The translations under genes were made by a program, and so were the position numbers. Below, piece by piece: positions 17,916 through 25,019 of a stretch of DNA of 64,000 bases. The stretch's first letter is position 1. Each line of letters starts with the position of its first letter. The DNA is taken from positions 62,001-126,000 of the forward strand of contig NZ_RAPE01000002.1 in assembly GCF_003651245.1 (NCBI RefSeq), given 5' to 3'. The notes under the pieces were generated by a model. That model was not told the origin of the DNA. It saw nothing but the letters and a program-made list of their open reading frames with translations, and did no database searches. The DNA is from Roseovarius spongiae (GTDB taxonomy: Bacteria > Pseudomonadota > Alphaproteobacteria > Rhodobacterales > Rhodobacteraceae).

Positions 17916-18764
17916 TCATGTGCGGCCCCTTTGCGATGGGTGCCAGAATGTCATTGCTTTCTCGACCAAGGCAACCCCGCCGTAGAAGGCGCTGCCGGCG
18001 ATGGCGGCGACGACGATCTCGGCCCAGACCAGGTCCATCGCCAGTTGCCCGACCGAGGTCGAGATGCGAAAGCCCATGCCCTTGACGGGCGAGCCGAAGA
18101 ACTCGGCCACGATGGCGCCGATCAGCGCCAGCGTCGAAGCGATCTTGAGCCCGTTGAAGATGAAGGGCATCGCCGCCGGAAGCCGCAGCTTCAGCAGCGT
18201 CTGCCAGTAGCTCGCGCCGTAAGTGCGCATGAGGTCCCGCTGCATCGCCCCGGTGTCCTGCAAGCCCTGCACGGTGTTCACGAGCATTGGGAAGAACACC
18301 ATGACGACGACCACGGCCGCCTTGGATTCCCAGCCGAAATCGAACCACATCACCATGATCGGCGCCATGCCGATGATCGGCAGCGCGGCCACGAAATTGC
18401 CCACCGGCAGCAGCCCGCGCTTGAGAAAATCGAACCGGTCCACGGCGATCGCGACCGCCACGGCGCTGCCGCAGCCGAGGATGTAGCCCGACATCGCGCC
18501 CTTGATCACGGTCTGCACGAAATCCATCCAGAGGATCGCGGTCGAGCGGGCAAGCGCGTGTCCGATATCCGAAGGCGCGGGCAGCAGAACCTTTGAGACG
18601 CCAAGCCCACGCACCGCACATTCCCAGACGACGATCAGCGTGACGCCGAAGATCACCGGAACGATGAACCGGATCATGGGCGTCGCCGGACGCCGGCGCG
18701 CCAGCCAGGCGTTCAACTGCCAGCCGCCGATCCAGAAGACGAAACCGAAGACCAGCCAGCCCAT
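17916..18764 (-). CDS. ABC transporter permease (pyrimidine-type uptake system)
   Basis: 282 residues with about six to seven TM helices. The EAA-loop region reads RTYGASYWQTLLKLRLPAAM, typical of BPD-transport inner-membrane components of the nitrate/sulfonate/taurine/HMP group. The start ATG at 18764 overlaps the upstream permease stop by one base (TGATG), so the two permeases are coupled. It probably forms the channel with the neighbouring permease. Confidence 0.88.
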   Translation of the reverse strand: MGWLVFGFVFWIGGWQLNAWLARRRPATPMIRFIVPVIFGVTLIVVWECAVRGLGVSKVLLPAPSDIGHALARSTAILWMDFVQTVIKGAMSGYILGCGSAVAVAIAVDRFDFLKRGLLPVGNFVAALPIIGMAPIMVMWFDFGWESKAAVVVVMVFFPMLVNTVQGLQDTGAMQRDLMRTYGASYWQTLLKLRLPAAMPFIFNGLKIASTLALIGAIVAEFFGSPVKGMGFRISTSVGQLAMDLVWAEIVVAAIAGSAFYGGVALVEKAMTFWHPSQRGRT

Positions 18765-19639
18765 CACGCCATCCCCATCCGGTTCAGCGTGAGGCGTTGC
18801 AACACCCCGATGCAGCCGACGAGAACCGCCGCCAGCACCGCCGCCATGATGAGCGCGCTCCAGATCTGGATCGTCTGGCCGTAATAGCTCCCCGCGAGCA
18901 GCCGCGCGCCAAGGCCCGCGACCGCGCCGGTGGGCAGTTCGCCGATGATCGTGCCCACGAGGCTCGCCGCCATCGCCACCTTGAGCGAGGTGAAGAAATA
19001 CGGCATCGAGGCCGGCAGCCGCAGCTTGAAGAAGGTCTGAAAGCGGCTGGCGTTCCAGGTGCGCATCTGGTCGAGCTGCATCGCGTCGGGGCTGCGCAGC
19101 CCCTTGACCATGCCGACCGCGACCGGGAAGAACGAAAGATACATGGAAATCATTGCCTTGGGCAGCAGCCCCGAGACCCCGACCGCGTTCAGAACCACGA
19201 TGATCATCGGCGCGATGGCGAGGATCGGAATGGTCTGGCTGGCGATCACCCAGGGCATCACGCTCATGTCCATGGTGCGGTTGTGCACGATCCCAACCGC
19301 CAGGAGCGTGCCGAGCGCCGTCCCCAGCAGGAAGCCCAGCACCGTCGCGCTGAACGTGACCCAGGAATGGTAGATCAGCGACCGCTTGGAAAACCCGCGC
19401 CCCTTCAGCACCATCTCGCCGGTCGTCTTCCAGATCTCCGCGCCCACCTGGTGCGGGGCGGGCAGCTTGGGCTTGCGCTGGTTCCAGGTGTCGGCGACCA
19501 GTTCGGTGAACGTCAGCTGCGTCCCGGCGCGTGTCGCCTTGTCCCGCGCCCAGTCCGCGTTGAGCGCGATGGACGCACCATACCAGAGCAGGATGATCGC
19601 CGCCACGACGGTGAGGATCGGCACGACGCTGCGCATCAT
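18764..19639 (-). CDS. ABC transporter permease (pyrimidine-type uptake system)
   Basis: 291 residues, TM helices through the protein, EAA loop RTWNASRFQTFFKLRLPASM. It resembles the downstream permease in domain order but has a longer N-terminal periplasmic insert (about residues 27-85). ATG 19639 is preceded by a GGGAGGG-type ribosome site that lies immediately after a copy of the dispersed 25-bp element. A 267-bp hairpin-rich linker separates it from the ATPase gene upstream. Confidence 0.88.
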   Translation of the reverse strand: MMRSVVPILTVVAAIILLWYGASIALNADWARDKATRAGTQLTFTELVADTWNQRKPKLPAPHQVGAEIWKTTGEMVLKGRGFSKRSLIYHSWVTFSATVLGFLLGTALGTLLAVGIVHNRTMDMSVMPWVIASQTIPILAIAPMIIVVLNAVGVSGLLPKAMISMYLSFFPVAVGMVKGLRSPDAMQLDQMRTWNASRFQTFFKLRLPASMPYFFTSLKVAMAASLVGTIIGELPTGAVAGLGARLLAGSYYGQTIQIWSALIMAAVLAAVLVGCIGVLQRLTLNRMGMA

Positions 19640-19649
19640 GCCCTCCCTG

Positions 19650-19674
19650 CTTTCGATGTTCCAAGAATACTCGA
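19650..19674 (-). repeat. Dispersed 25-bp intergenic element, copy 2
   Basis: On the minus strand it reads TCGAGTATT, then CTT, then GGAACATCGAAAG. It ends 10 bases before the permease start and lies head-to-head with copy 3. Confidence 0.7.
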
Positions 19675-19702
19675 TCGCCCGGCCTGCGGCAGGCGTGGTT
19701 TT

Positions 19703-19727
19703 TCGAGTATTCTAAGAACGTTGAAAG
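19703..19727 (+). repeat. Dispersed 25-bp intergenic element, copy 3
   Basis: Left arm TCGAGTATT, right arm AGAACGTTGAAAG. It forms a 25-bp imperfect inverted repeat with copy 2 (five mismatches) around a 28-bp spacer that itself contains GCCTG-CGG-CAGGC. A large cruciform or mRNA hairpin is possible. Confidence 0.7.
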
Positions 19728-19830
19728 GAATTGGTGGTGATCTGTCCATGCGGTACAGGCTGGAGAGCCGATGACCGTGAACGTTGCAAGCCCTCCGCCC
19801 CGTCAAACGGGCGGACGCATCCGCACCCCG

Positions 19831-19889
19831 CCCCGGGCCTGACCCGGGGACTCGTCGGGCCTGACAGGTCACGGGCCGGGGCAGGCCCG
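19831..19889. repeat. GC-rich double hairpin after the ABC ATPase gene
   Basis: First stem CCCCGGG / CCCGGGG at 19831-19849 with loop CCTGA. Second stem CGGGCCTG / CAGGCCCG at 19856-19889 with an 18-base loop. On the minus strand both follow the ATPase stop, so they may end or stabilise the upstream part of the message. Confidence 0.5.
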
Positions 19890-19906
19890 GCGCGAAGGGA
19901 GCTGCG

Positions 19907-20686
19907 TTACGCATCTTCCGACCCCGCGCGCAGGCCGTCGCGGACGCGGTGGGCCACCTCGATGAATTCCGGCGTGTCGCGGATGTCGAGGGGGCGCTCA
20001 ACGGGCAGGGGGCTTTCGATCACGTCCGCGATCCTCCCCGGCCGGGGCGACATGACGACGATCCGGGTGCTGAGATAGACCGCTTCGGGGATCGAGTGGG
20101 TGACGAAGCAGATGGTCTTTTCCGTCCTGCCCCAGAGGTTCAGCAACTGCTCGTTCAGGTGGTCGCGCACGATCTCGTCGAGCGCGCCGAAGGGTTCGTC
20201 CATCAGCAGGATGTCCGCATCGAAGGCCAGCGCGCGCGCGATCGACGCGCGCTGCTGCATCCCGCCCGAGAGCTGCCAGGGAAATTTCTTCTCGAACCCG
20301 CCAAGTTCAACCAGGTCCAGCACGCGCTTCACGCGCTCGGCCTGGTCCGCCTTGTCATACCCCATGATCTCGAGCGGCAGGCGGATGTTGCCGCCGATGG
20401 TGCGCCACGGGTAGAGGCCCGCGGCCTGGAAAACGTAGCCATAGGCGCGGTTGCGCCGGGCTTCCTCGGCGCTCACGCCGTTGACGGTGATCGTGCCGCC
20501 CGTCGGATGTTCGAGATCGGCCATGCAGCGCAGAAAGGTCGTCTTGCCGCAGCCCGAGGGACCGATGAAGCTCACGAAATCGCCCTTGGCCACGTCGAGG
20601 CTCACGTCCTTGAGCGCATGAACCGGGCCGTCATTGGTCTGGAAGGTCAACGACAGATCGCGGGCAGAGATGACGGGGGCGCTCAC
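19907..20686 (-). CDS. ABC transporter ATP-binding protein (pyrimidine-type uptake system)
   Basis: 259 residues. Walker A GPSGCGKTT (about 40-48), signature LSGGMQQR, Walker B ILLMDEPFGALD and switch His in VTHSIPEAVYLS are all intact. It belongs to the nitrate/sulfonate/HMP ATPase group. The start is GTG 20686, whose GTGA overlaps the VOC gene stop. It powers the two permeases encoded downstream beyond the hairpin-rich linker. Confidence 0.92.
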   Translation of the reverse strand: MSAPVISARDLSLTFQTNDGPVHALKDVSLDVAKGDFVSFIGPSGCGKTTFLRCMADLEHPTGGTITVNGVSAEEARRNRAYGYVFQAAGLYPWRTIGGNIRLPLEIMGYDKADQAERVKRVLDLVELGGFEKKFPWQLSGGMQQRASIARALAFDADILLMDEPFGALDEIVRDHLNEQLLNLWGRTEKTICFVTHSIPEAVYLSTRIVVMSPRPGRIADVIESPLPVERPLDIRDTPEFIEVAHRVRDGLRAGSEDA

Positions 20687-21105
20687 GTCTCGAACCCCCA
20701 GAGGCTGGCCTCGGCGAACTCGACCGAGTTCTGCGCCGGGTCGCGGACATAGATCGAGCGGGTTCCGTTCGGCCATTCGAAATCGGCCTCGATCGGGATG
20801 CCGAGCGCGGTAAGGTGGTCGGCCCAGCCCTGCGTCTCTCCCGGCGCCACGCGAAAGCACATGTGACCGGGGCCCTGCGCGCCGTGCGGAGGCACGGGGA
20901 ACTTGCCCCCCGCCGCCTCTTGCGTCGCGTCGGGATTGAATAGCAGCAGCATCGAGTCGGCGCACCGCATGAAGACGTGCCTTCCTTCGACGCGGACATG
21001 CTCGGCCAGGCCGATCACGTCGCGGTAGAACGCCGCCGCCGCGTCGAGATCGTCGACGTAAAGCGCGGTTTCCAGGATGCCGGGCAGCGACGGCGCCGTC
21101 GCCAT
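20683..21105 (-). CDS. VOC (glyoxalase/bleomycin-resistance fold) family protein
   Basis: 140 residues. ALYVDDLDAAAAFYRDVIGL opens the first beta-alpha-beta-beta-beta module, and DPAQNSVEFAE near the C-terminus supplies a likely metal-ligand Glu. It is inserted in the pyrimidine operon between dihydropyrimidinase (5-base gap) and the ABC ATPase (4-bp overlap), so it is co-expressed. Its role is not known to me; handling of a reactive pathway by-product is a guess. The start at 21105 was chosen because it follows the dihydropyrimidinase stop. Confidence 0.82.
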   Translation of the reverse strand: MATAPSLPGILETALYVDDLDAAAAFYRDVIGLAEHVRVEGRHVFMRCADSMLLLFNPDATQEAAGGKFPVPPHGAQGPGHMCFRVAPGETQGWADHLTALGIPIEADFEWPNGTRSIYVRDPAQNSVEFAEASLWGFET

Positions 21106-21110
21106 GTCGC

Positions 21111-22574
21111 TCAAACCCCCGCCGGGATGTTCAGGGGATCGCGCTCGATCATCTTCGGCGCGGTCAGCGCCTTCCACTTTGACAGTGCCTGGTGCGCCGA
21201 CGGGAAGGCCGGGCGCGGGACGAAGCGGCCGCGCCCCGGCTGGGGTTGCGAGTTCTGGCCCCAGGCCCAGATGACCTCGCCGCGCGAGAGGGTGTAGCGC
21301 GCGTTGGCGGTGACTTCGAAACCCTCGAACACGTTGTAATCAAGGATCGAATGGTGGTTCGAGGCCGAAATCGTCTTGGAGATCTTCGGATCCCAGACCA
21401 CGATATCGGCATCCGCACCTTCGACGATGGCGCCCTTTTTCGGATAAATATTCAATATCTTGGCCACGTTGGTCGAGGTCACGGCGACGAATTCGCTGGG
21501 TGTGAGCCGCCCGGTTTCCACGCCATGCGTCCAGAGCACCGGCATCCGCTCCTCGAGCCCGTTGGACCCGTTCGGGATGATGCGGAAATCGTCGCGGCCG
21601 CGGCGCTTCTGCTCGGAGGAGAACGCCGCGTGGTCGGTGGCCACCACCTGCAACGATCCGGCCTGAAGCCCGGCCCAGAGTCCGTCCTGGTGTTCCTTCG
21701 AGCGGAACGGCGGGGACATGACGCGCTGCGCGGCATAGTCCCAGTCGGTGTTGAAATAGACCGATTCATCCAGCGTCAGGAACTGCGCCAGCGGCTCTCC
21801 ATAGACGCGCATTCCCTTCTGGCGCGCGCGGCGGATCGCCTCGTGGGTCTGCTCGCAACTGACATGCACGATATAGAGCGGCACGCCGGCGGCGTCCGCG
21901 ATCATGATGGCGCGGTTGGCCGCTTCGCCCTCGACCTCGGGCGGGCGCGAATAGGCATGGCCTTCGGGGCCGGTGATGCCCTTTTCGATCATCTGTTCCT
22001 GAAGGTCGGCCACGATGTCGCCGTTCTCGGCATGCACCATCGGCAGCGCGCCCAGCTCGGCGCAGCGTTTGAACGAGGCGAACATCTCGTCATCCTCGAT
22101 CATCAGCGCGCCCTTGTAGGCCATGAAATGCTTGAAGGAATTGACGCCCATGTCGACGGCGTCCTTCATTTCATTGAAGATACTCTCGTTCCAGCCGGTG
22201 ATCGCCATGTGATAGCCGATATCGGTGCAGATCTGGGGCGCGGACTTGCGGTGCCATTCGTTGATGGCGTTCTTGATGCTGCCATCCTCGCCCGGCAGGC
22301 AGAAATCCACCAGCATCGTGGTGCCGCCGCAGGCCGCGGCCCAGGTGCCGGTCTCGAAGGTTTCGGCGGCGGTGGTGCCCATGAAGGGCATTTCCATATG
22401 CGTGTGCGGGTCGATCCCGCCGGGAATGACATAGGCGCCCTCCGCGTCGATCACCTCGTCCCCCTTGAGGTCTTCGCCGATGCGCTTGATCTTTTCGTCC
22501 TCGATCAGGACGTCCGCCTTCCACGCGCGGTCCGCGGTGCAGACGGTGCCGTTCTTGATGACTTTGGTGGTCAT
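21111..22574 (-). CDS. hydA: Dihydropyrimidinase
   Basis: 487 residues, normal for the family. GGIDPHTHMEMPF gives the two metal-binding histidines. FMAYKGALM supplies the carbamylated lysine bridging the metals. IVHVSCEQTHEAI and VVATDHAAFS complete the metal ligands. It hydrolyses dihydrouracil or dihydrothymine to the N-carbamoyl-beta-amino acid, step two of reductive pyrimidine breakdown. The amidase gene lies upstream in the same direction, PreTA further right. Confidence 0.95.
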   Translation of the reverse strand: MTTKVIKNGTVCTADRAWKADVLIEDEKIKRIGEDLKGDEVIDAEGAYVIPGGIDPHTHMEMPFMGTTAAETFETGTWAAACGGTTMLVDFCLPGEDGSIKNAINEWHRKSAPQICTDIGYHMAITGWNESIFNEMKDAVDMGVNSFKHFMAYKGALMIEDDEMFASFKRCAELGALPMVHAENGDIVADLQEQMIEKGITGPEGHAYSRPPEVEGEAANRAIMIADAAGVPLYIVHVSCEQTHEAIRRARQKGMRVYGEPLAQFLTLDESVYFNTDWDYAAQRVMSPPFRSKEHQDGLWAGLQAGSLQVVATDHAAFSSEQKRRGRDDFRIIPNGSNGLEERMPVLWTHGVETGRLTPSEFVAVTSTNVAKILNIYPKKGAIVEGADADIVVWDPKISKTISASNHHSILDYNVFEGFEVTANARYTLSRGEVIWAWGQNSQPQPGRGRFVPRPAFPSAHQALSKWKALTAPKMIERDPLNIPAGV

Positions 22575-22610
22575 TAGGTTTCTCCCTGTATCTGTCCCGA
22601 CCGGCTCATC

Positions 22611-22651
22611 TTCTTGCCGGAAATATCCCGGGGGTTTGGGGGCTGGCCCCC
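22611..22651 (-). repeat. Second dispersed intergenic motif with GC hairpin
   Basis: TTCTTGCCGGAAATATCC at 22611 is close to the sequence at 39783. It is followed by a short hairpin GGGGGC / GCCCCC (22638-22651) just after the amidase stop on the minus strand. It may attenuate transcription between the amidase and hydA. Confidence 0.4.
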
Positions 22652-22654
22652 GAG

Positions 22655-23911
22655 TTACCCCTCGATCCCCGCCGTCTCGACCACCGCGTGCATCAGCACC
22701 TCGGCGCCGGCCGTGGCCCATTCCTTCGATATCTCCTCGGCCTCGTTGTGGCTCAGCCCGTCGACGCAGGGGCACATCACCATCGCGGTCGGCGCGACGC
22801 GGTTGATCCAGCAGGCGTCGTGGCCGGCGCCCGAGACGAGGTTGCGATGCGAGTACCCCAGCCGTTCGGCCGCGTTGCGCACGGCGGTGACGCAGCCCTC
22901 GTCGAACTCGACCGGGTCGAAGCCGCCGGCGACCTCGAATTCGACGCCAAGGTCCATGTCGTCGCAAATCTCCTGCGCGGCGGCTTTCATGCGGGCGACC
23001 ATGTCCTCGATCACCGCCTTGTCGGGCGAGCGGAAATCGACGGTGAAGACCGCCTTGCCGGGGATCACGTTGCGCGAGTTGGGGTAGATGTCGATATGGC
23101 CCGCCGCCCCCACCGCGTCGGGGGCGTGGGACAGCGCGATCTCCTCGACCTTTTCCAGAACGCGCGCCATGCCGAGCCCCGCGTTCCGGCGCATGGGCAT
23201 CGGTGTCGACCCCGTATGGCTGTCCTTGCCGGTGATGGTCACCTGCGTCCAGCTGAGGCCCTGGCCATGCGTGACCACGCCGATATCCTTGCCCTCGGCC
23301 TCCAGTATCGGGCCCTGTTCGATATGCAGCTCAAAGAAGGCGTGCATCTTGCGCGCGCCCACCGGCTCATCCCCTTTCCAGCCGATGCGCTCGAGCTCGT
23401 CGCCGAAGTTCTTGCCTTCGGCATCCTCGCGGGCCTTGGCCCAGTCCTCCTCGTGGACGCCGGCGAAGACGCCGGAGGCCAGCATCGCGGGCGCAAAGCG
23501 CGTGCCTTCCTCGTTGGTCCAGTTGGTGACGACGATCGGGTGCTTCGTGCGGATGTCGAGATCATTGAGCGTGCGCACCAGTTCCAGCCCGGCCAGCACG
23601 CCGAGCACGCCGTCATACTTGCCGCCCGTGGGCTGCGTGTCGAGATGAGAGCCGACATAGACCGGCAGCGCGTCGGGGTCGGCGCCTTCGCGGCGGGCGA
23701 ACATGTTGCCCATCGTGTCGAGCCCCATCGCGAGGCCCGCGTCCTCGCACCATTTCCGGAACAGGGCGCGCCCCTCGGCGTCCTCGTCCGTGAGGGTTTG
23801 ACGGTTGTTGCCGCCGGCCACGCCGGGCCCGATCTTCGCCATCTCCATCAGGCTTTCCCAGAGACGGTCGCCGTCGATCTTGAGGTTTTCTCCGGGGGCG
23901 GATGCAGACAT
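22655..23911 (-). CDS. Zn-dependent hydantoinase/carbamoylase family amidase (probable N-carbamoyl-beta-alanine amidohydrolase)
   Basis: 418 residues of the M20 peptidase-like amidase family. VGSHLDTQPTGGKYDG and NEEGTRFAPAM provide metal ligands, and ELHIEQGPILE and SGAGHDACW are family motifs. In this setting it should hydrolyse N-carbamoyl-beta-alanine to beta-alanine, CO2 and ammonia (step three). Related allantoate amidohydrolases share the fold, so substrate is inferred from neighbours. Start 23911 has AAGGAAACG upstream; a perfect RutR-type palindrome lies 45-60 bp further upstream. Confidence 0.88.
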   Translation of the reverse strand: MSASAPGENLKIDGDRLWESLMEMAKIGPGVAGGNNRQTLTDEDAEGRALFRKWCEDAGLAMGLDTMGNMFARREGADPDALPVYVGSHLDTQPTGGKYDGVLGVLAGLELVRTLNDLDIRTKHPIVVTNWTNEEGTRFAPAMLASGVFAGVHEEDWAKAREDAEGKNFGDELERIGWKGDEPVGARKMHAFFELHIEQGPILEAEGKDIGVVTHGQGLSWTQVTITGKDSHTGSTPMPMRRNAGLGMARVLEKVEEIALSHAPDAVGAAGHIDIYPNSRNVIPGKAVFTVDFRSPDKAVIEDMVARMKAAAQEICDDMDLGVEFEVAGGFDPVEFDEGCVTAVRNAAERLGYSHRNLVSGAGHDACWINRVAPTAMVMCPCVDGLSHNEAEEISKEWATAGAEVLMHAVVETAGIEG

Positions 23912-23955
23912 GATCGTTTCCTTCCTGTGCGGTTCGTCAGCCGGGCGGCCGGCTT

Positions 23956-23971
23956 TTGACCATTTGGTCAA
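23956..23971. promoter_or_regulatory. RutR operator in the amidase/rutR divergent promoter
   Basis: TTGACCATTTGGTCAA is a perfect 16-bp palindrome and fits the published RutR consensus TTGACCANNTGGTCAA exactly. It lies 45 bp upstream of the amidase start and 114 bp upstream of rutR, so RutR may control both directions, including itself. Confidence 0.88.
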
Positions 23972-24084
23972 GATACGATTGCGCTCCGGCCCTCACCTGT
24001 CAAGTTTAGTCTTGGGGATATGGGCGCGACTGTCTAGGCTTCTCTCGCGGGCAATGGCGCAGGACGCGATCGGGGAGGGCGAAG

Positions 24085-24705
24085 ATGGAGCATGCGGCGC
24101 AGGACGAGAGCCGGTTCAGCCGCATCCAGCTGCGCAATCGCGCCCTGATTCTCGACGCCGCGCTCGAGGTGTTCTCGGCGCATGGGTTCCGGGGGGCGAC
24201 GCTTGACCAGATCGCGGCGGCCTCGGGGCTGAGCAAGCCCAACATCCTCTACTATTTCGACGGCAAGGAGGATATTCACGTCACCCTGCTCGGGCAGTTG
24301 ATGGATCGCTGGCTCGCGCCCCTGCGCGAGGTGGACCCCGCGGGCGAGCCGCTCGAGGAGTTGCTGCACTACGTGCATCGCAAGCTCGAGATGAGCCGGG
24401 ACTACCCGCGCGAGAGCCGGCTTTTCGCGAATGAAATCCTGCAAGGGGCGCCGCGAATCGGGCCGCATCTCGAAAGCGATCTGCGCCCGCTGGTGGATTG
24501 GGCGGCCGGGCTGATCCAGGGCTGGGTGGACGCCGGAAGGCTCGCGCCGGTCGATCCGATGCACCTGATCTTCTCGATATGGGCTACGACGCAACATTAC
24601 GCGGATTTCGAAGCGCAGATCGGCGTGCTGACGGGCGCCGACGGCGTGCCGGAGGGGGCGGACGCGCATCTCGAGGCGCTCTTCCGGCGGCTGCTCACGC
24701 CTTAG
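24085..24705 (+). CDS. rutR: TetR family regulator RutR, pyrimidine-responsive
   Basis: 206 residues. The N-terminal helix-turn-helix region is TLDQIAAASGLSKPNILYYF. The C-terminal domain follows E. coli RutR closely: WLAPLREVDPAGEPLEEL, RKLEMSRDYPRESRLFANEI and HLIFSIWATTQHYADFEAQI. RutR binds uracil (or thymine) and releases its TTGACCA-type operators. Its place between the two arms of the reductive pyrimidine pathway, each with a matching operator, supports local control. Confidence 0.92.
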   Translation: MEHAAQDESRFSRIQLRNRALILDAALEVFSAHGFRGATLDQIAAASGLSKPNILYYFDGKEDIHVTLLGQLMDRWLAPLREVDPAGEPLEELLHYVHRKLEMSRDYPRESRLFANEILQGAPRIGPHLESDLRPLVDWAAGLIQGWVDAGRLAPVDPMHLIFSIWATTQHYADFEAQIGVLTGADGVPEGADAHLEALFRRLLTP

Positions 24706-24717
24706 AAGGGTGTTAAC
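24702..24717 (+). promoter_or_regulatory. CtrA-like half-consensus box before small gene
   Basis: TTAG-N7-TTAAC differs by one base from the CtrA box TTAA-N7-TTAAC. It overlaps the rutR stop and lies 24 bases upstream of the small ORF at 24741. Chance is possible. Confidence 0.25.
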
Positions 24718-24740
24718 CGTGTGCTGCCTAAACTGACGCC

Positions 24741-24968
24741 ATGCAGATGACCCGTATCACCGACCCCGAATGCTGGCTCGATCAGATGTTCGCCGCGAAG
24801 GCTGCGCAAACCGGTGGAGTTCTGCGCAGATCGCGTGCGTGGATTGATCGAGAGGTTGGGTTTGATCGTTTCGAACTCGAGGTGCGGCGGCGTGGGTTTC
24901 ACATGATCGAAAGCGCGGATCAGATCCTCGTGGTGTGCCACAACGATCCGATCCGGATCCTTTTCTGA
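24741..24968 (+). CDS. Small conserved-looking protein of unknown function
   Basis: 75 residues: MQMTRITDPECWLDQMFAAK, a basic middle (RRSRAWIDREVGFDRFELEV) and a hydrophobic end (ILVVCHNDPIRILF). It has no signal peptide or TM helix. The ORF lies between rutR and two tandem palindromes and ends inside the first one, so a terminator follows directly. I recognise a similar short protein in Rhodobacterales but know no function. The start could be 24741 or the ATG two codons later. Confidence 0.6.
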   Translation: MQMTRITDPECWLDQMFAAKAAQTGGVLRRSRAWIDREVGFDRFELEVRRRGFHMIESADQILVVCHNDPIRILF

Positions 24969-25013
24969 GAAAATTCGCGAATTTTCTGTCTACAGATTTT
25001 TCGCGAAAAATCT
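24968..25013. terminator. Tandem perfect palindromes between small gene and preA
   Basis: Two 20-bp perfect palindromes, AGAAAATTCGCGAATTTTCT (24968-24987) and AGATTTTTCGCGAAAAATCT (24994-25013), six bases apart. Each has A-rich 5' and T-rich 3' arms around CGCG, so either strand yields a stem ending in U. They fill the convergent gap and probably terminate both genes. Confidence 0.65.
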
Positions 25014-25019
25014 CCGCTT

